Source: Faecalibacter bovis (lineage in GTDB: Bacteria > Bacteroidota > Bacteroidia > Flavobacteriales > Weeksellaceae). From it: 64,000 nt of DNA. Both the position numbers and the translations under genes were made by a program. Below are positions 7,298 through 14,567 of the stretch, piece by piece (the stretch's first letter is position 1; every line of letters starts with the position of its first letter). Location: assembly GCF_017948305.1 (NCBI RefSeq), contig NZ_CP072842.1, forward strand, positions 288,001 through 352,000, read 5' to 3'. The notes below the pieces were generated by a model that was given only the letters and a program-made list of their open reading frames with translations, was not told where the DNA came from and searched no databases.

Positions 7298-7825
7298 ATG
7301 AATAATATAATGTTAGATATCGAAACCCTATCCACGGATTTTGATGCAGTAATTATCTCCATTGGAGCTGTACGATTTGATTTATCTACAGGAATAAAAG
7401 GAGATACATTTTACCGAAAAATAGACAAACAAAGTTGTGTGGATGTTGGTTTAAAAATAAATCCTGAAACAGTAGATTGGTGGATGAACCAAGACGAAAA
7501 AGCAAGGCAGGAATTTTTAAGTAAATCAGATCGCATTTCGATATCCGATGGTTTGATAGAATTGTCTGAATTTATACTAAAAGAGGATTTTGTTTGGAGC
7601 AACGGAGCAACATTTGACCTGGTTATTTTACGCAGTGCATACAAGGCCTGCCAAATCGATTTGCCTTGGGAATTTTACAACGAAAAAGATGTAAGAACAT
7701 TAGCAGGATTAGTTCCTGAAGTAAAAGAAAACGAACCTTTTGTTGGTGTAAAACATCATCCTGTTTCGGATTGTATCCATCAAATAAAATATTGCTCTAA
7801 AGTTTATCAGTCATTAGGGATTTAA
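7298..7825 (+). CDS. DEDD-type 3'-5' exonuclease, 175 aa
   Basis: An RNase H-fold exonuclease of the type seen in many phages (3'-5' exoribonuclease Rv2179c-like, PF16473). Exo I: D7 and E9 in MLDIETLS; Exo II: D107 in SNGATFDLVIL; Exo III: H153/H154 and D158 in HHPVSDCIHQ. All four acidic metal ligands and the general-base histidine are present, so it should be active, on single-stranded DNA or RNA. It is the last gene of the early operon and is followed directly by a promoter and terminator. Confidence 0.88.
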   Translation: MNNIMLDIETLSTDFDAVIISIGAVRFDLSTGIKGDTFYRKIDKQSCVDVGLKINPETVDWWMNQDEKARQEFLSKSDRISISDGLIELSEFILKEDFVWSNGATFDLVILRSAYKACQIDLPWEFYNEKDVRTLAGLVPEVKENEPFVGVKHHPVSDCIHQIKYCSKVYQSLGI

Positions 7826-7828
7826 GAC

Positions 7829-7859
7829 TTTGATTTATAGGTAAATATTTCTATATTTG
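7829..7859 (+). promoter_or_regulatory. consensus Bacteroidota promoter
   Basis: TTTG at 7829-7832, 19 bases, then TATATTTG at 7852-7859: an excellent match to the Bacteroidota sigma-A pattern (TTTG-N19-TAnnTTTG). Transcription would begin near 7865, about 30 bases before an intrinsic terminator (7896-7924), so either a short RNA is made or the terminator is read through into 7943-8780. Confidence 0.65.
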
Positions 7860-7895
7860 AATTCCTAAATTCAATTTTCAATTACTTTTTTCCAG

Positions 7896-7924
7896 CCACG
7901 CAATCAAATGCGTGGTTTTTTGTT
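7896..7924 (+). terminator. intrinsic terminator
   Basis: CCACGCA at 7896-7902 pairs with TGCGTGG at 7909-7915 around loop ATCAAA, followed by TTTTTTGTTT. It ends the early operon and lies only about 30 bases after the predicted start of the promoter at 7829-7859. Confidence 0.8.
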
Positions 7925-7942
7925 TAATTATAAACTGAAATT

Positions 7943-8464
7943 ATGAACATATTTAAAAAAATCAGTAAAAAGATAGATTCGTTTTTAATCAATCAAATTG
8001 ATAAACAAGATGAAATTTTAAAGAAACAGCAACTAGAAAAAAAGGAAATAAAATTAAATGATAAAAATTTAAATATTAACGTATCCTATACTCCTAATCC
8101 AAATAAATCAATTGATTTAGGATTGTATTTTATGGATATAAGTAAAGAGCTTTCGAGGTCGAATAAGGGTAAATCTGAGTTAGCGTTTTATTTAGGATTA
8201 GCTACACAAGGAAGACTTGATGAAGCTGGTAATATTATTGATTTAATTGATCATTATAATTCTGAATATTTAGAATTTATTGAAAGATTTAAAAAAGATA
8301 TTAATTCTATCAATAGAACTTCATTATTGATACATGAAAAGGGAATTGATACATCATTAAAAAATAATGAAACTATAGGTCAGTATTATAGTAGGAAATT
8401 GTCTCAAAACAAATCATTTATTGAAAAATTTAATACTATAAAAGATGAATTTGAAAAGTTGTAG
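7943..8464 (+). CDS. hypothetical cargo protein, 173 aa
   Basis: A highly charged, mostly helical cytoplasmic protein. Residues about 1-45 are very lysine-rich (KKISKKIDSFLINQIDKQDE) and may form a coiled coil; the centre holds LAFYLGLATQGRLDEAGNIIDLIDHYN. No recognised family, signal peptide or membrane span. With the next gene it forms a two-gene unit that has its own promoter and terminators and lies between the early operon and the inverted head block, the usual place for accessory (moron) genes. Function unknown. Confidence 0.65.
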   Translation: MNIFKKISKKIDSFLINQIDKQDEILKKQQLEKKEIKLNDKNLNINVSYTPNPNKSIDLGLYFMDISKELSRSNKGKSELAFYLGLATQGRLDEAGNIIDLIDHYNSEYLEFIERFKKDINSINRTSLLIHEKGIDTSLKNNETIGQYYSRKLSQNKSFIEKFNTIKDEFEKL

Positions 8465-8780
8465 TTTTTTAATTTTAGTATTGTTTTTTTATAGTGTTTA
8501 TGCACAAAGTTTATACAATTCGAAAGCAAATACAGAAGTAAGTTACCGAGATACAGAAGCATTTACTGTAACATTTAAGAAGTCGGTTTATGGTTTAGAA
8601 TTTCAAAGAAATGATAGAGTTTTAAACCAAGAATTAAAAACAAAAATTGAGCGTTTTATGAAAGAAACAAAACGCCCAAAATTTAAAGGTGTTGGAACTT
8701 TTAAGATGGATATTATCAAAAGAAATAATACCTATTATATTGTAGAAAGTAAACAACCTGAAAGATTATTAAAATTATAA
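8445..8780 (+). CDS. small secreted hypothetical protein, 111 aa
   Basis: N-terminal signal peptide: a hydrophobic core (about residues 6-20, SFLILVLFFYSVY) and likely cleavage after Ala-Gln (YAQ-S). The mature part of about 90 residues is basic and beta-rich (YRDTEAFTVTFKKS...TFKMDIIKRNNTYYIVES). No family recognised. It overlaps the previous gene by 20 bases, suggesting coupling, and converges with a minus-strand gene, overlapping its end by six bases. A periplasmic protein made by a lysogen might alter the envelope; that is inference. Confidence 0.65.
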   Translation: MNLKSCSFLILVLFFYSVYAQSLYNSKANTEVSYRDTEAFTVTFKKSVYGLEFQRNDRVLNQELKTKIERFMKETKRPKFKGVGTFKMDIIKRNNTYYIVESKQPERLLKL

Positions 8781-9302
8781 ATCAAATTCAACTTTTTGAA
8801 CTAAATTGCCACTAAGTCGCAAACTGTCATACGAGCCCTCAAGATGATCATCTTGGGGGTTTATTTTTTTACGCTTGTAAGAACATTCGTACTTCAGTAA
8901 ATATACATCTACAATACTATCCATTTGGTTAAAACCTTCATCTACTTTTGTTAATTTACCTGTTTCTTCAGATTCTAAATCAGATAAAGTTTCATCCACC
9001 AATTGGATATAATCTAAGAATTTTAGACCTAATTCTTGATTCAAAGAAATGTTACTTGTATCTCTTAATTGTTCATAGCATACATAAAAAGTAATATTTG
9101 CAACTGGTGTATCTTGCGTATGATCAATATCCCATTCAACCAATAAACTTGTACCTTGAAATAAATCAAAATTTTCAGGATTTAAATCTTGTTGCGCATA
9201 CAAATCAATGTATCGAACGGGAGGAATATGATGTTCTATAAACTTATCTTTTGTGCTTTGTTTTTGAAAAGTACTTAATACTTTCTTGTAAAATGATTTC
9301 AT
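8775..9302 (-). CDS. putative tail-completion/tail-terminator protein, 175 aa
   Basis: A mixed alpha/beta protein with sequence features seen in tail-terminator-like proteins of Mu-type phages: an early FQGTSLLVEWDID segment, VANITFYVCYEQLRD, then SIVDVYLLKYECSYK near the C-terminus. No catalytic motif. It is the last gene of the inverted head block, 18 bases after the virion-morphogenesis gene, the place where Mu-like phages carry gp37/gpJ-type proteins. Assignment is by position plus weak likeness. Its final codons contain a strong terminator for the opposite strand (8836-8870). Confidence 0.5.
   Translation of the reverse strand: MKSFYKKVLSTFQKQSTKDKFIEHHIPPVRYIDLYAQQDLNPENFDLFQGTSLLVEWDIDHTQDTPVANITFYVCYEQLRDTSNISLNQELGLKFLDYIQLVDETLSDLESEETGKLTKVDEGFNQMDSIVDVYLLKYECSYKRKKINPQDDHLEGSYDSLRLSGNLVQKVEFDL
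8836..8870 (+). terminator. plus-strand terminator embedded in opposite-strand gene
   Basis: Positions 8836-8845 (CCCTCAAGAT) pair with 8850-8859 (ATCTTGGGGG, one G-T pair) around loop GATC, followed by TTTATTTTTTT. The core 8840-8855 is a perfect 16-base palindrome. It would stop plus-strand transcripts of 8445-8780 while lying inside the coding sequence of the minus-strand gene 8775-9302. Confidence 0.7.
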
Positions 9303-9320
9303 TTTAAAAATGGTTTAAAC

Positions 9321-9800
9321 TTATTTTAAAATCTCTTTAATCTGCTTATCCAACATTCGTTCAATACGTCTTAATAAGATGGCAGATTCACCGATAAATT
9401 GACGTTTAGGCATTCTGATGTTCATTTGCCTTGTATGTGCTTTTACACGTTCTGCACGTCCTTTCCTAACCCTTGAATGAGCTTGTACGTTAACTCTATT
9501 ATTAATAGATCCACCCTCATTATGAATTTGCGCATAAGGAACATCCGTACCAATGGTAACTGAATTACGAGTTGTTTTTAATTTCCTTACCGAACGTTTT
9601 AAACGTCCAGTCTTTGCCATTAAAGATCCTCTCGATTCCTTTTTACGAGGTTGCCATCGATTGGGCGAACGATCCAACCAATTTTTAGCAACAAAACGTT
9701 CTTTAGAAAAGTTGACTGCTTCTATTGCAGCCAACTCAGGAAATCGTTTATGCAATTGACGTAAACGATGTAATTTGGTTAACATATCTGTTTTAGCCAT
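9321..9800 (-). CDS. phage virion morphogenesis protein (Mu gpG/HK97 gp10-like), 159 aa
   Basis: Typical of the virion-morphogenesis/tail-completion family: basic N-terminal helices with WLDRSPNRWQPRK, then TGRLKRSVRKL, SVTIGTDVPYAQIHNEGG, and a C-terminal MPKRQFIGES segment. These proteins act at the head-tail joining region or tail end of Mu- and P2-like phages. The start ATG 9800 overlaps the tape measure stop by eight bases (ATGGCTAA), a classic coupled arrangement, and is preferred to an ATG three codons upstream. Confidence 0.82.
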   Translation of the reverse strand: MAKTDMLTKLHRLRQLHKRFPELAAIEAVNFSKERFVAKNWLDRSPNRWQPRKKESRGSLMAKTGRLKRSVRKLKTTRNSVTIGTDVPYAQIHNEGGSINNRVNVQAHSRVRKGRAERVKAHTRQMNIRMPKRQFIGESAILLRRIERMLDKQIKEILK

Positions 9801-11550
9801 GTTCTGCATTTATCATTACACGTTGCATAATATCAGCAAACCATGCTTCTACATCTGCCTTTGTCATACCTGCAGTATCAGATTTTGCAATGTTAATTCC
9901 ACCTTTATTAAAAGCATCAATATTGATGGTAACATTACGCACTTGATTAGAAGCTCCTGTCATTTTACTTAAACGCTCCGCTTGCTTTTTATCTTTTTTA
10001 TCGTCTTTTTTACCAATACCGCCACTAGCACCATAAAGACTTGCAGAACCATTACCTTCAGTTTTTTTAGCTAATTCAGAAGTTTTAGTTTCTTCAGGTG
10101 TAACAAGATCTAGTTTTTTTCTTAAAGCTTCAATAGATTTTGCACCATTACCTGCTAGATTACCCATACCAGGAATTTTTGAAGCCATTTCTAAAACTTG
10201 TTGTAAAGGTTTAAGTAAGGCATCTAATAAAACAATTCCTATACGCTTTAAACCTCCAATAATCCCATCCGTTTGAAAAGCTTTTTTTATACTCTCCCAA
10301 TGATCGTATAATGATTTAAAGGCATTAATTACTAAACCAACTGGACCAAGAAAAGCAAGTAATGCAGCACCCCATTCATCATATTTTTTGATTGCGATGA
10401 CTACAATTGCAACTAAAGCTACAATTGCAGCTACAACTAATCCAATTGGATTTAACTTCATAACAAGATTAAGTAATGATTGAGCTCCAGCCCATAATTT
10501 TGTTAAAATAGTTGTTTTACCAATAAGAGTGTTATGTATTAACATATAGGTGTTACCCGCAATAATCCCAGCAGTTAAACCTGCAATCAAAGTCAATAAA
10601 ATTTGTAAATAAGGATTGCCACCATTGATTTCATTAAACAACCAAACAAACCCTTTAGTTAATCCACCAATAAAGTTCGTTAAAGTCATAATTGCACCTG
10701 TAATATTATCCATACCAATTGCATTAATTACCGACATTAAACCATTGACAATTTCAGCTTCTAATTGCCCTAAAGCACCTTCAAAAGTTGCAGTAGATTT
10801 TGCAGCGTCAATAGCGACTTGTTGGAAACCTAAATCCATTAAGGCTTTATTAAAATGTTCAGCTGATATCATACCTTTCTCCATCGCTTCTCTAAAGTTT
10901 CCTGTAAATGCTCCGTTTTTTCTCAACGCATCTTGCATCTTACCTGAAGCACCAGGAATCGCATTTGCTAATTGGTTCCAATCTTGCGTAACCAATTTAC
11001 CTGCACCATTTACCTGAGTTAAAACTAAAGCCACAGATTTATAAGTATCTGCATTACCTCCAGCTACAGCATTTAAGTTACCTGCAGCTTGCGTTAAGGC
11101 TAAATAATCTTTTACACCATTTGCAGCTAATTGTGCTGAAGTATTAGCAATTGTGTTTAGATCATAGACCGTATCATCAGCATATTTTTTTACATCCAAT
11201 CGAGCTTTGTCAATTTGACTTGTATCAAACCCAGCAAAATTCATAGTGGATTTGAACTTTTCGAGGGAATCTGCTGAGTTAACTGCTTCACCTGCTAATC
11301 CTGTAATTGCATTGGTAACGATGTCAAATACTTTCATTCCAATTCCTGCACCTATACCAAATCCAAAAGCAGATTCAGATTCGGTGGCAAAAGAATTAAG
11401 CGCACGGCTTGCATTAGCTTTAAATTGATTTAGTCGTCCTTCCATTGCATTAACAGAAGAATTTAATTTGTTTTGAACTCTGTTTAAACCGCTATTAAAC
11501 ATTTTATCTGAGAGCTCAATCAATAATTCAAGTTTTGATTTACCTGCCAT
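9793..11550 (-). CDS. tail tape measure protein, 585 aa
   Basis: Sets tail length and is packed inside the tail tube. Helical N-terminus (LNRVQNKLNSSVNAMEGRL), then a tape-measure domain with LAANGVKDYLALTQAAGNLN, VTQDWNQLANAIPG and MEKGMISAEHFNKAL, then several hydrophobic helices between about residues 280 and 420 (for example GLVVAAIVALVAIVVIAI), and a Lys-rich C-terminal part. It is short for a contractile-tail tape measure, which would predict a fairly short tail. In most Mu-like phages this gene follows the tail assembly chaperone on the same strand; here it is 10 kb away and inverted, inside the head block. Confidence 0.9.
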   Translation of the reverse strand: MAGKSKLELLIELSDKMFNSGLNRVQNKLNSSVNAMEGRLNQFKANASRALNSFATESESAFGFGIGAGIGMKVFDIVTNAITGLAGEAVNSADSLEKFKSTMNFAGFDTSQIDKARLDVKKYADDTVYDLNTIANTSAQLAANGVKDYLALTQAAGNLNAVAGGNADTYKSVALVLTQVNGAGKLVTQDWNQLANAIPGASGKMQDALRKNGAFTGNFREAMEKGMISAEHFNKALMDLGFQQVAIDAAKSTATFEGALGQLEAEIVNGLMSVINAIGMDNITGAIMTLTNFIGGLTKGFVWLFNEINGGNPYLQILLTLIAGLTAGIIAGNTYMLIHNTLIGKTTILTKLWAGAQSLLNLVMKLNPIGLVVAAIVALVAIVVIAIKKYDEWGAALLAFLGPVGLVINAFKSLYDHWESIKKAFQTDGIIGGLKRIGIVLLDALLKPLQQVLEMASKIPGMGNLAGNGAKSIEALRKKLDLVTPEETKTSELAKKTEGNGSASLYGASGGIGKKDDKKDKKQAERLSKMTGASNQVRNVTINIDAFNKGGINIAKSDTAGMTKADVEAWFADIMQRVMINAEHG

Positions 11551-11552
11551 TA

Positions 11553-12848
11553 TTATTTGTTTTTGATTAGAAGACCTTTTCTAAATAAATGATCCTCTTT
11601 ATTTGTTTTATACCACGACTTAATTTTCAATCCTCCGTTAGTGAATTCAGTATCTATTACAATGGCTTCTCCTTTGTAAAACTTGATATATCTCGATTGA
11701 TATTTATTGCGGTCTTTATTGTACCAAACCTCATCAGGATTTTTAATGATTGATTTAAGTGCCGGAACTAATTGAGCATTTTCTGAAGATGAAGAATTTG
11801 ATTTAAATGTTTTTTCATCTAACATTAATTTGCGCCCTAAATAATCATCAAAACCCATAAATTTTTGATTTTTTACAGGCTTGAATAAATCCTTTACATT
11901 TTCAGAATTGATAGTTGTATCAACTTTTAAAGGTTTTATGTTTGTTTTGTTTTTAACCTGATCTAAATGATAATCCTTATAGGTTAGTTTATTAATATCA
12001 TTGGTTACTTTACCATCAGCGTAAAATTGAGCTTTTGTAAACACTTCTTTTAGATCTCCTCGATTAATGGAAAATTGAGAATTTTTAAAATCAGATTGCG
12101 TTCGATTCATTAGCTCCCACATTTCATGCCCTGTAGTTATATCTTCAGCTTGAATTGGATCTATATACTGAAGCATTTCACAACGGCAACCGTAACCATT
12201 AGGAGGAAAAAAGCGCATTGCTTCCTTATCATTTAAATCGAAAATTTTACCGTCTAAAATGCGATGTTGCTCCCTTACTTTATTATCTCCAATTGTATGA
12301 TACTTTACATACCTGGTTAAATCTTGTTCGTTAAAAAAGCGATGATAAGCAGCTGCATTTTGACCTACAGCAATAGAAAGATTATATTCTGTTAAGAGCC
12401 AATCTTCATTAAAATCTTTATTGATTTTAGAAGCACGATTTTTAAAATCTGTAAAGGATCTAATTTCTTGTTTCTTTTTATCAATGAGTAAATCAGTCAT
12501 TGCAGCTAAACGTGCTTCTGTTTTATATTCACAAAACTCAAAAAGATTATACTCCATTAATTGATAGGCTAAAGTATCAGGCGTATTATATCCTTTAAGC
12601 ACACCGAATCCTTTTTTTAATCCATCAGTTAAGATATTAAGTTCTTCAGCAATTACTTTAGCTTGAGCTCCTAAATCCTTATCCTCATTATAAAGAATCT
12701 TCATCCAATCTTCTACCAAATCCTTTAGGTTGTCATTATCTGCAGAAGCCATTGGTAAATGACTACAACATTTAGGTGTAATCTGGTTTTCTCCATTTAG
12801 CTTGTACGCCTGTATTTTTATTTTTTTGGTTGGGATCATTGTTTTCAT
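11553..12848 (-). CDS. MuF-like minor head protein, 431 aa
   Basis: Phage head morphogenesis protein (Mu F/SPP1 gp7 type). The hallmark is in the middle: NAAAYHRFFNEQDLTRYVKYHTIGD followed by VREQHRILDGKIFDL, FFPPNGYGCRCEML, the conserved 'H..LDG...N...PP.G.GCRC' core of this family. These minor head proteins sit at the portal. The C-terminal extension (about residues 300-431, with SSSSENAQLVPALKSII and EVWYNKDRNKYQSRYIKFYKG) resembles a barnase/EndoU/ColicinE5-type relaxase-fold RNase tail (PBECR group), common on MuF proteins and often toxic; this part is tentative. The first ATG overlaps the portal gene by 77 bases; a Met at about residue 33 (MASADNDN) is an alternative start. Confidence 0.85.
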   Translation of the reverse strand: MKTMIPTKKIKIQAYKLNGENQITPKCCSHLPMASADNDNLKDLVEDWMKILYNEDKDLGAQAKVIAEELNILTDGLKKGFGVLKGYNTPDTLAYQLMEYNLFEFCEYKTEARLAAMTDLLIDKKKQEIRSFTDFKNRASKINKDFNEDWLLTEYNLSIAVGQNAAAYHRFFNEQDLTRYVKYHTIGDNKVREQHRILDGKIFDLNDKEAMRFFPPNGYGCRCEMLQYIDPIQAEDITTGHEMWELMNRTQSDFKNSQFSINRGDLKEVFTKAQFYADGKVTNDINKLTYKDYHLDQVKNKTNIKPLKVDTTINSENVKDLFKPVKNQKFMGFDDYLGRKLMLDEKTFKSNSSSSENAQLVPALKSIIKNPDEVWYNKDRNKYQSRYIKFYKGEAIVIDTEFTNGGLKIKSWYKTNKEDHLFRKGLLIKNK

Positions 12849-14085
12849 CTTCTTCAGAATTTAGGAAAGGATTAAATTGTTTTTGTTTTTTACCTACAAT
12901 TGGCACATTGAAAGTTTGAGATAACCATTCCGTTTCTACTTCGTGGTCTTGCATAATTCCTTGTACAATTGTCCAATATTGGTTTAGGTCAATTTCTTCT
13001 TTTGATTCCACCCATTCTAAAACATCATCATTGGATAATTGAGAATAGCCATGAGCCATTAATAAAGGGATTAATTCATCATTTACATTAAATGCGATAT
13101 CTCGACGATCAGCTTGCGAGATTTTAAAATCTAAGCTTCGTTCATGTACTTCTGTTTGTGATCGATTGGCTGCATTTTCTGTTAGCGTATTAGAACCAAC
13201 CATTACAGATGAAATCTCATTTGTATGTTGCTCAATAAATTTTGAGTAAACATTGTAAGCATCCGTACGATTTGCTTCATCAAATTTGATAGATGTTCCT
13301 TCAGGAAAAACCCCAACCGAAGCTTCAGCTAATGAAAGTAATTGTTGTTCTACAGCATCCAAATGATCTTCATCTGAACGATTAGTTGTTGCAGAAACTA
13401 ATGGCATTCCGAATTTTTCGCAAAACTCTGCCCAAGACTGCACGACATTTCGTTTCCAAATAAGGTTAGGAATAATATTATTAATTAAACCTAAATCGTC
13501 TTCTCCAAGTTGAAGCACCCAATTTTTATGAATTGGATCATCATAATTAATAAAAGTTTGAGAAGTTAAATCAGGATAAATTCGCTTGTAATTTGTTGCT
13601 GTATTTCGTTTAGGAATTTCTACAAATTCAATTTTATGCCCATCGAAATTGATAAACTCAATAACTTTTGCTCCATAAATGATTGAATGTAAATACAACT
13701 GAAGGTAATCAAAAAACCATTTTTGATTGAATAATTCAGTTGCTTCTTCATTGATTTCACCGCTAGCTTTATTACGAATTTGGAAACCTGTACTTAAAGT
13801 GGCAGAAACTCTTAATTGTTCATGAGCTTTAAATGTTCCATCTATACGTAAATCTTCTACTAAATCAGCATAAGTATTGAATCTTGGATTATCATGGTTA
13901 TGGCTAATAATAATTGCCTGTCTCCACTTATCGATATCTTTTCTTGAAATGTCTTTAAATGACTTTGAAATTTGGTCAATTATTTTATCAAGATTTTTAC
14001 TTTTTCCACCTCTTTTCTGTGGTTTTGTAGTTGATACGTTTTTAGGCGTTTTAAACGCTCCAAATATATTATTAAATAATTTCAT
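12772..14085 (-). CDS. portal protein, DUF935 family (Mu gp29-like), 437 aa
   Basis: Forms the dodecameric DNA entry ring. Family features: RQAIISHNHDNPRFNTYADLVEDLRIDG near residues 60-90, KIEFVEIPKRN, WAEFCEKFGMPLVSATTNR in the middle, VGSNTLTENAANRSQTEVHE, and ADRRDIAFNVNDELIPLL. The 437-aa length is normal for DUF935 portals. It lies between the gp36-like gene and MuF, with a leader (14086-14140) rich in GTTTAAAC-type motifs. Its 3' end overlaps the MuF frame. Confidence 0.92.
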   Translation of the reverse strand: MKLFNNIFGAFKTPKNVSTTKPQKRGGKSKNLDKIIDQISKSFKDISRKDIDKWRQAIIISHNHDNPRFNTYADLVEDLRIDGTFKAHEQLRVSATLSTGFQIRNKASGEINEEATELFNQKWFFDYLQLYLHSIIYGAKVIEFINFDGHKIEFVEIPKRNTATNYKRIYPDLTSQTFINYDDPIHKNWVLQLGEDDLGLINNIIPNLIWKRNVVQSWAEFCEKFGMPLVSATTNRSDEDHLDAVEQQLLSLAEASVGVFPEGTSIKFDEANRTDAYNVYSKFIEQHTNEISSVMVGSNTLTENAANRSQTEVHERSLDFKISQADRRDIAFNVNDELIPLLMAHGYSQLSNDDVLEWVESKEEIDLNQYWTIVQGIMQDHEVETEWLSQTFNVPIVGKKQKQFNPFLNSEEDENNDPNQKNKNTGVQAKWRKPDYT

Positions 14086-14140
14086 TGTTAAATTTTATAA
14101 AATGGCTGAAAAACGATTTTAAACAAGGTTTAAACAAAGT

Positions 14141-14566
14141 TTAGTACTTATAGTTTTGTCGTTTGTATCTGCTCGTTAGTCTAATTGAGGTTTTGACTTT
14201 TCCATCCTCATCAATTATTTCAGGTAAATCTGCTTTAGTTTCTCCTTTAGAAATACTTTTTAACCAATCCAAAGCATCTGCATAGCGTTCGGTACGGTGT
14301 TGAGGAATTTTATTTGGTGCTAAACTGGTGTATAAATGGTATAAGGCACAATCAATCGTAATCATTACCATATAAGCACTTCTATTATTACCTTCTGCAG
14401 AGAATATTTGATTTACATCATAATAACCTCTCAAATAATTTTTAATCTGAGAAATTGCCATTTCTTCAGCACTTAATAATTTTTGCTCTGTGTAATTTTC
14501 TAATAAAATACTTTTGATTTCAGTTCGTATCAGAACGTTGTAATCATCTTCAGTAATAAATCCCAT
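14141..14566 (-). CDS. DUF1320/gp36-like head protein, 141 aa
   Basis: Resembles Mu gp36 (DUF1320): EEMAISQIKNYLRGYYDVNQIF, then DCALYHLYTSLAPNKIPQHRTERYADALDWLKSISKGETKADLP. The pattern 'I..YL..RYD', 'R...Y..A..WL..i..Gk..LP' is the family signature. It is probably a head-completion/connector protein. It starts one base after the large terminase stop codon and precedes the portal. Confidence 0.82.
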   Translation of the reverse strand: MGFITEDDYNVLIRTEIKSILLENYTEQKLLSAEEMAISQIKNYLRGYYDVNQIFSAEGNNRSAYMVMITIDCALYHLYTSLAPNKIPQHRTERYADALDWLKSISKGETKADLPEIIDEDGKVKTSIRLTSRYKRQNYKY

Positions 14567-14567
14567 A

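Noticed and set aside
10616-11017. Plus-strand open frame inside the tape measure gene
   Set aside because: An antisense shadow of the tape measure coding sequence, with skewed composition and no family likeness.
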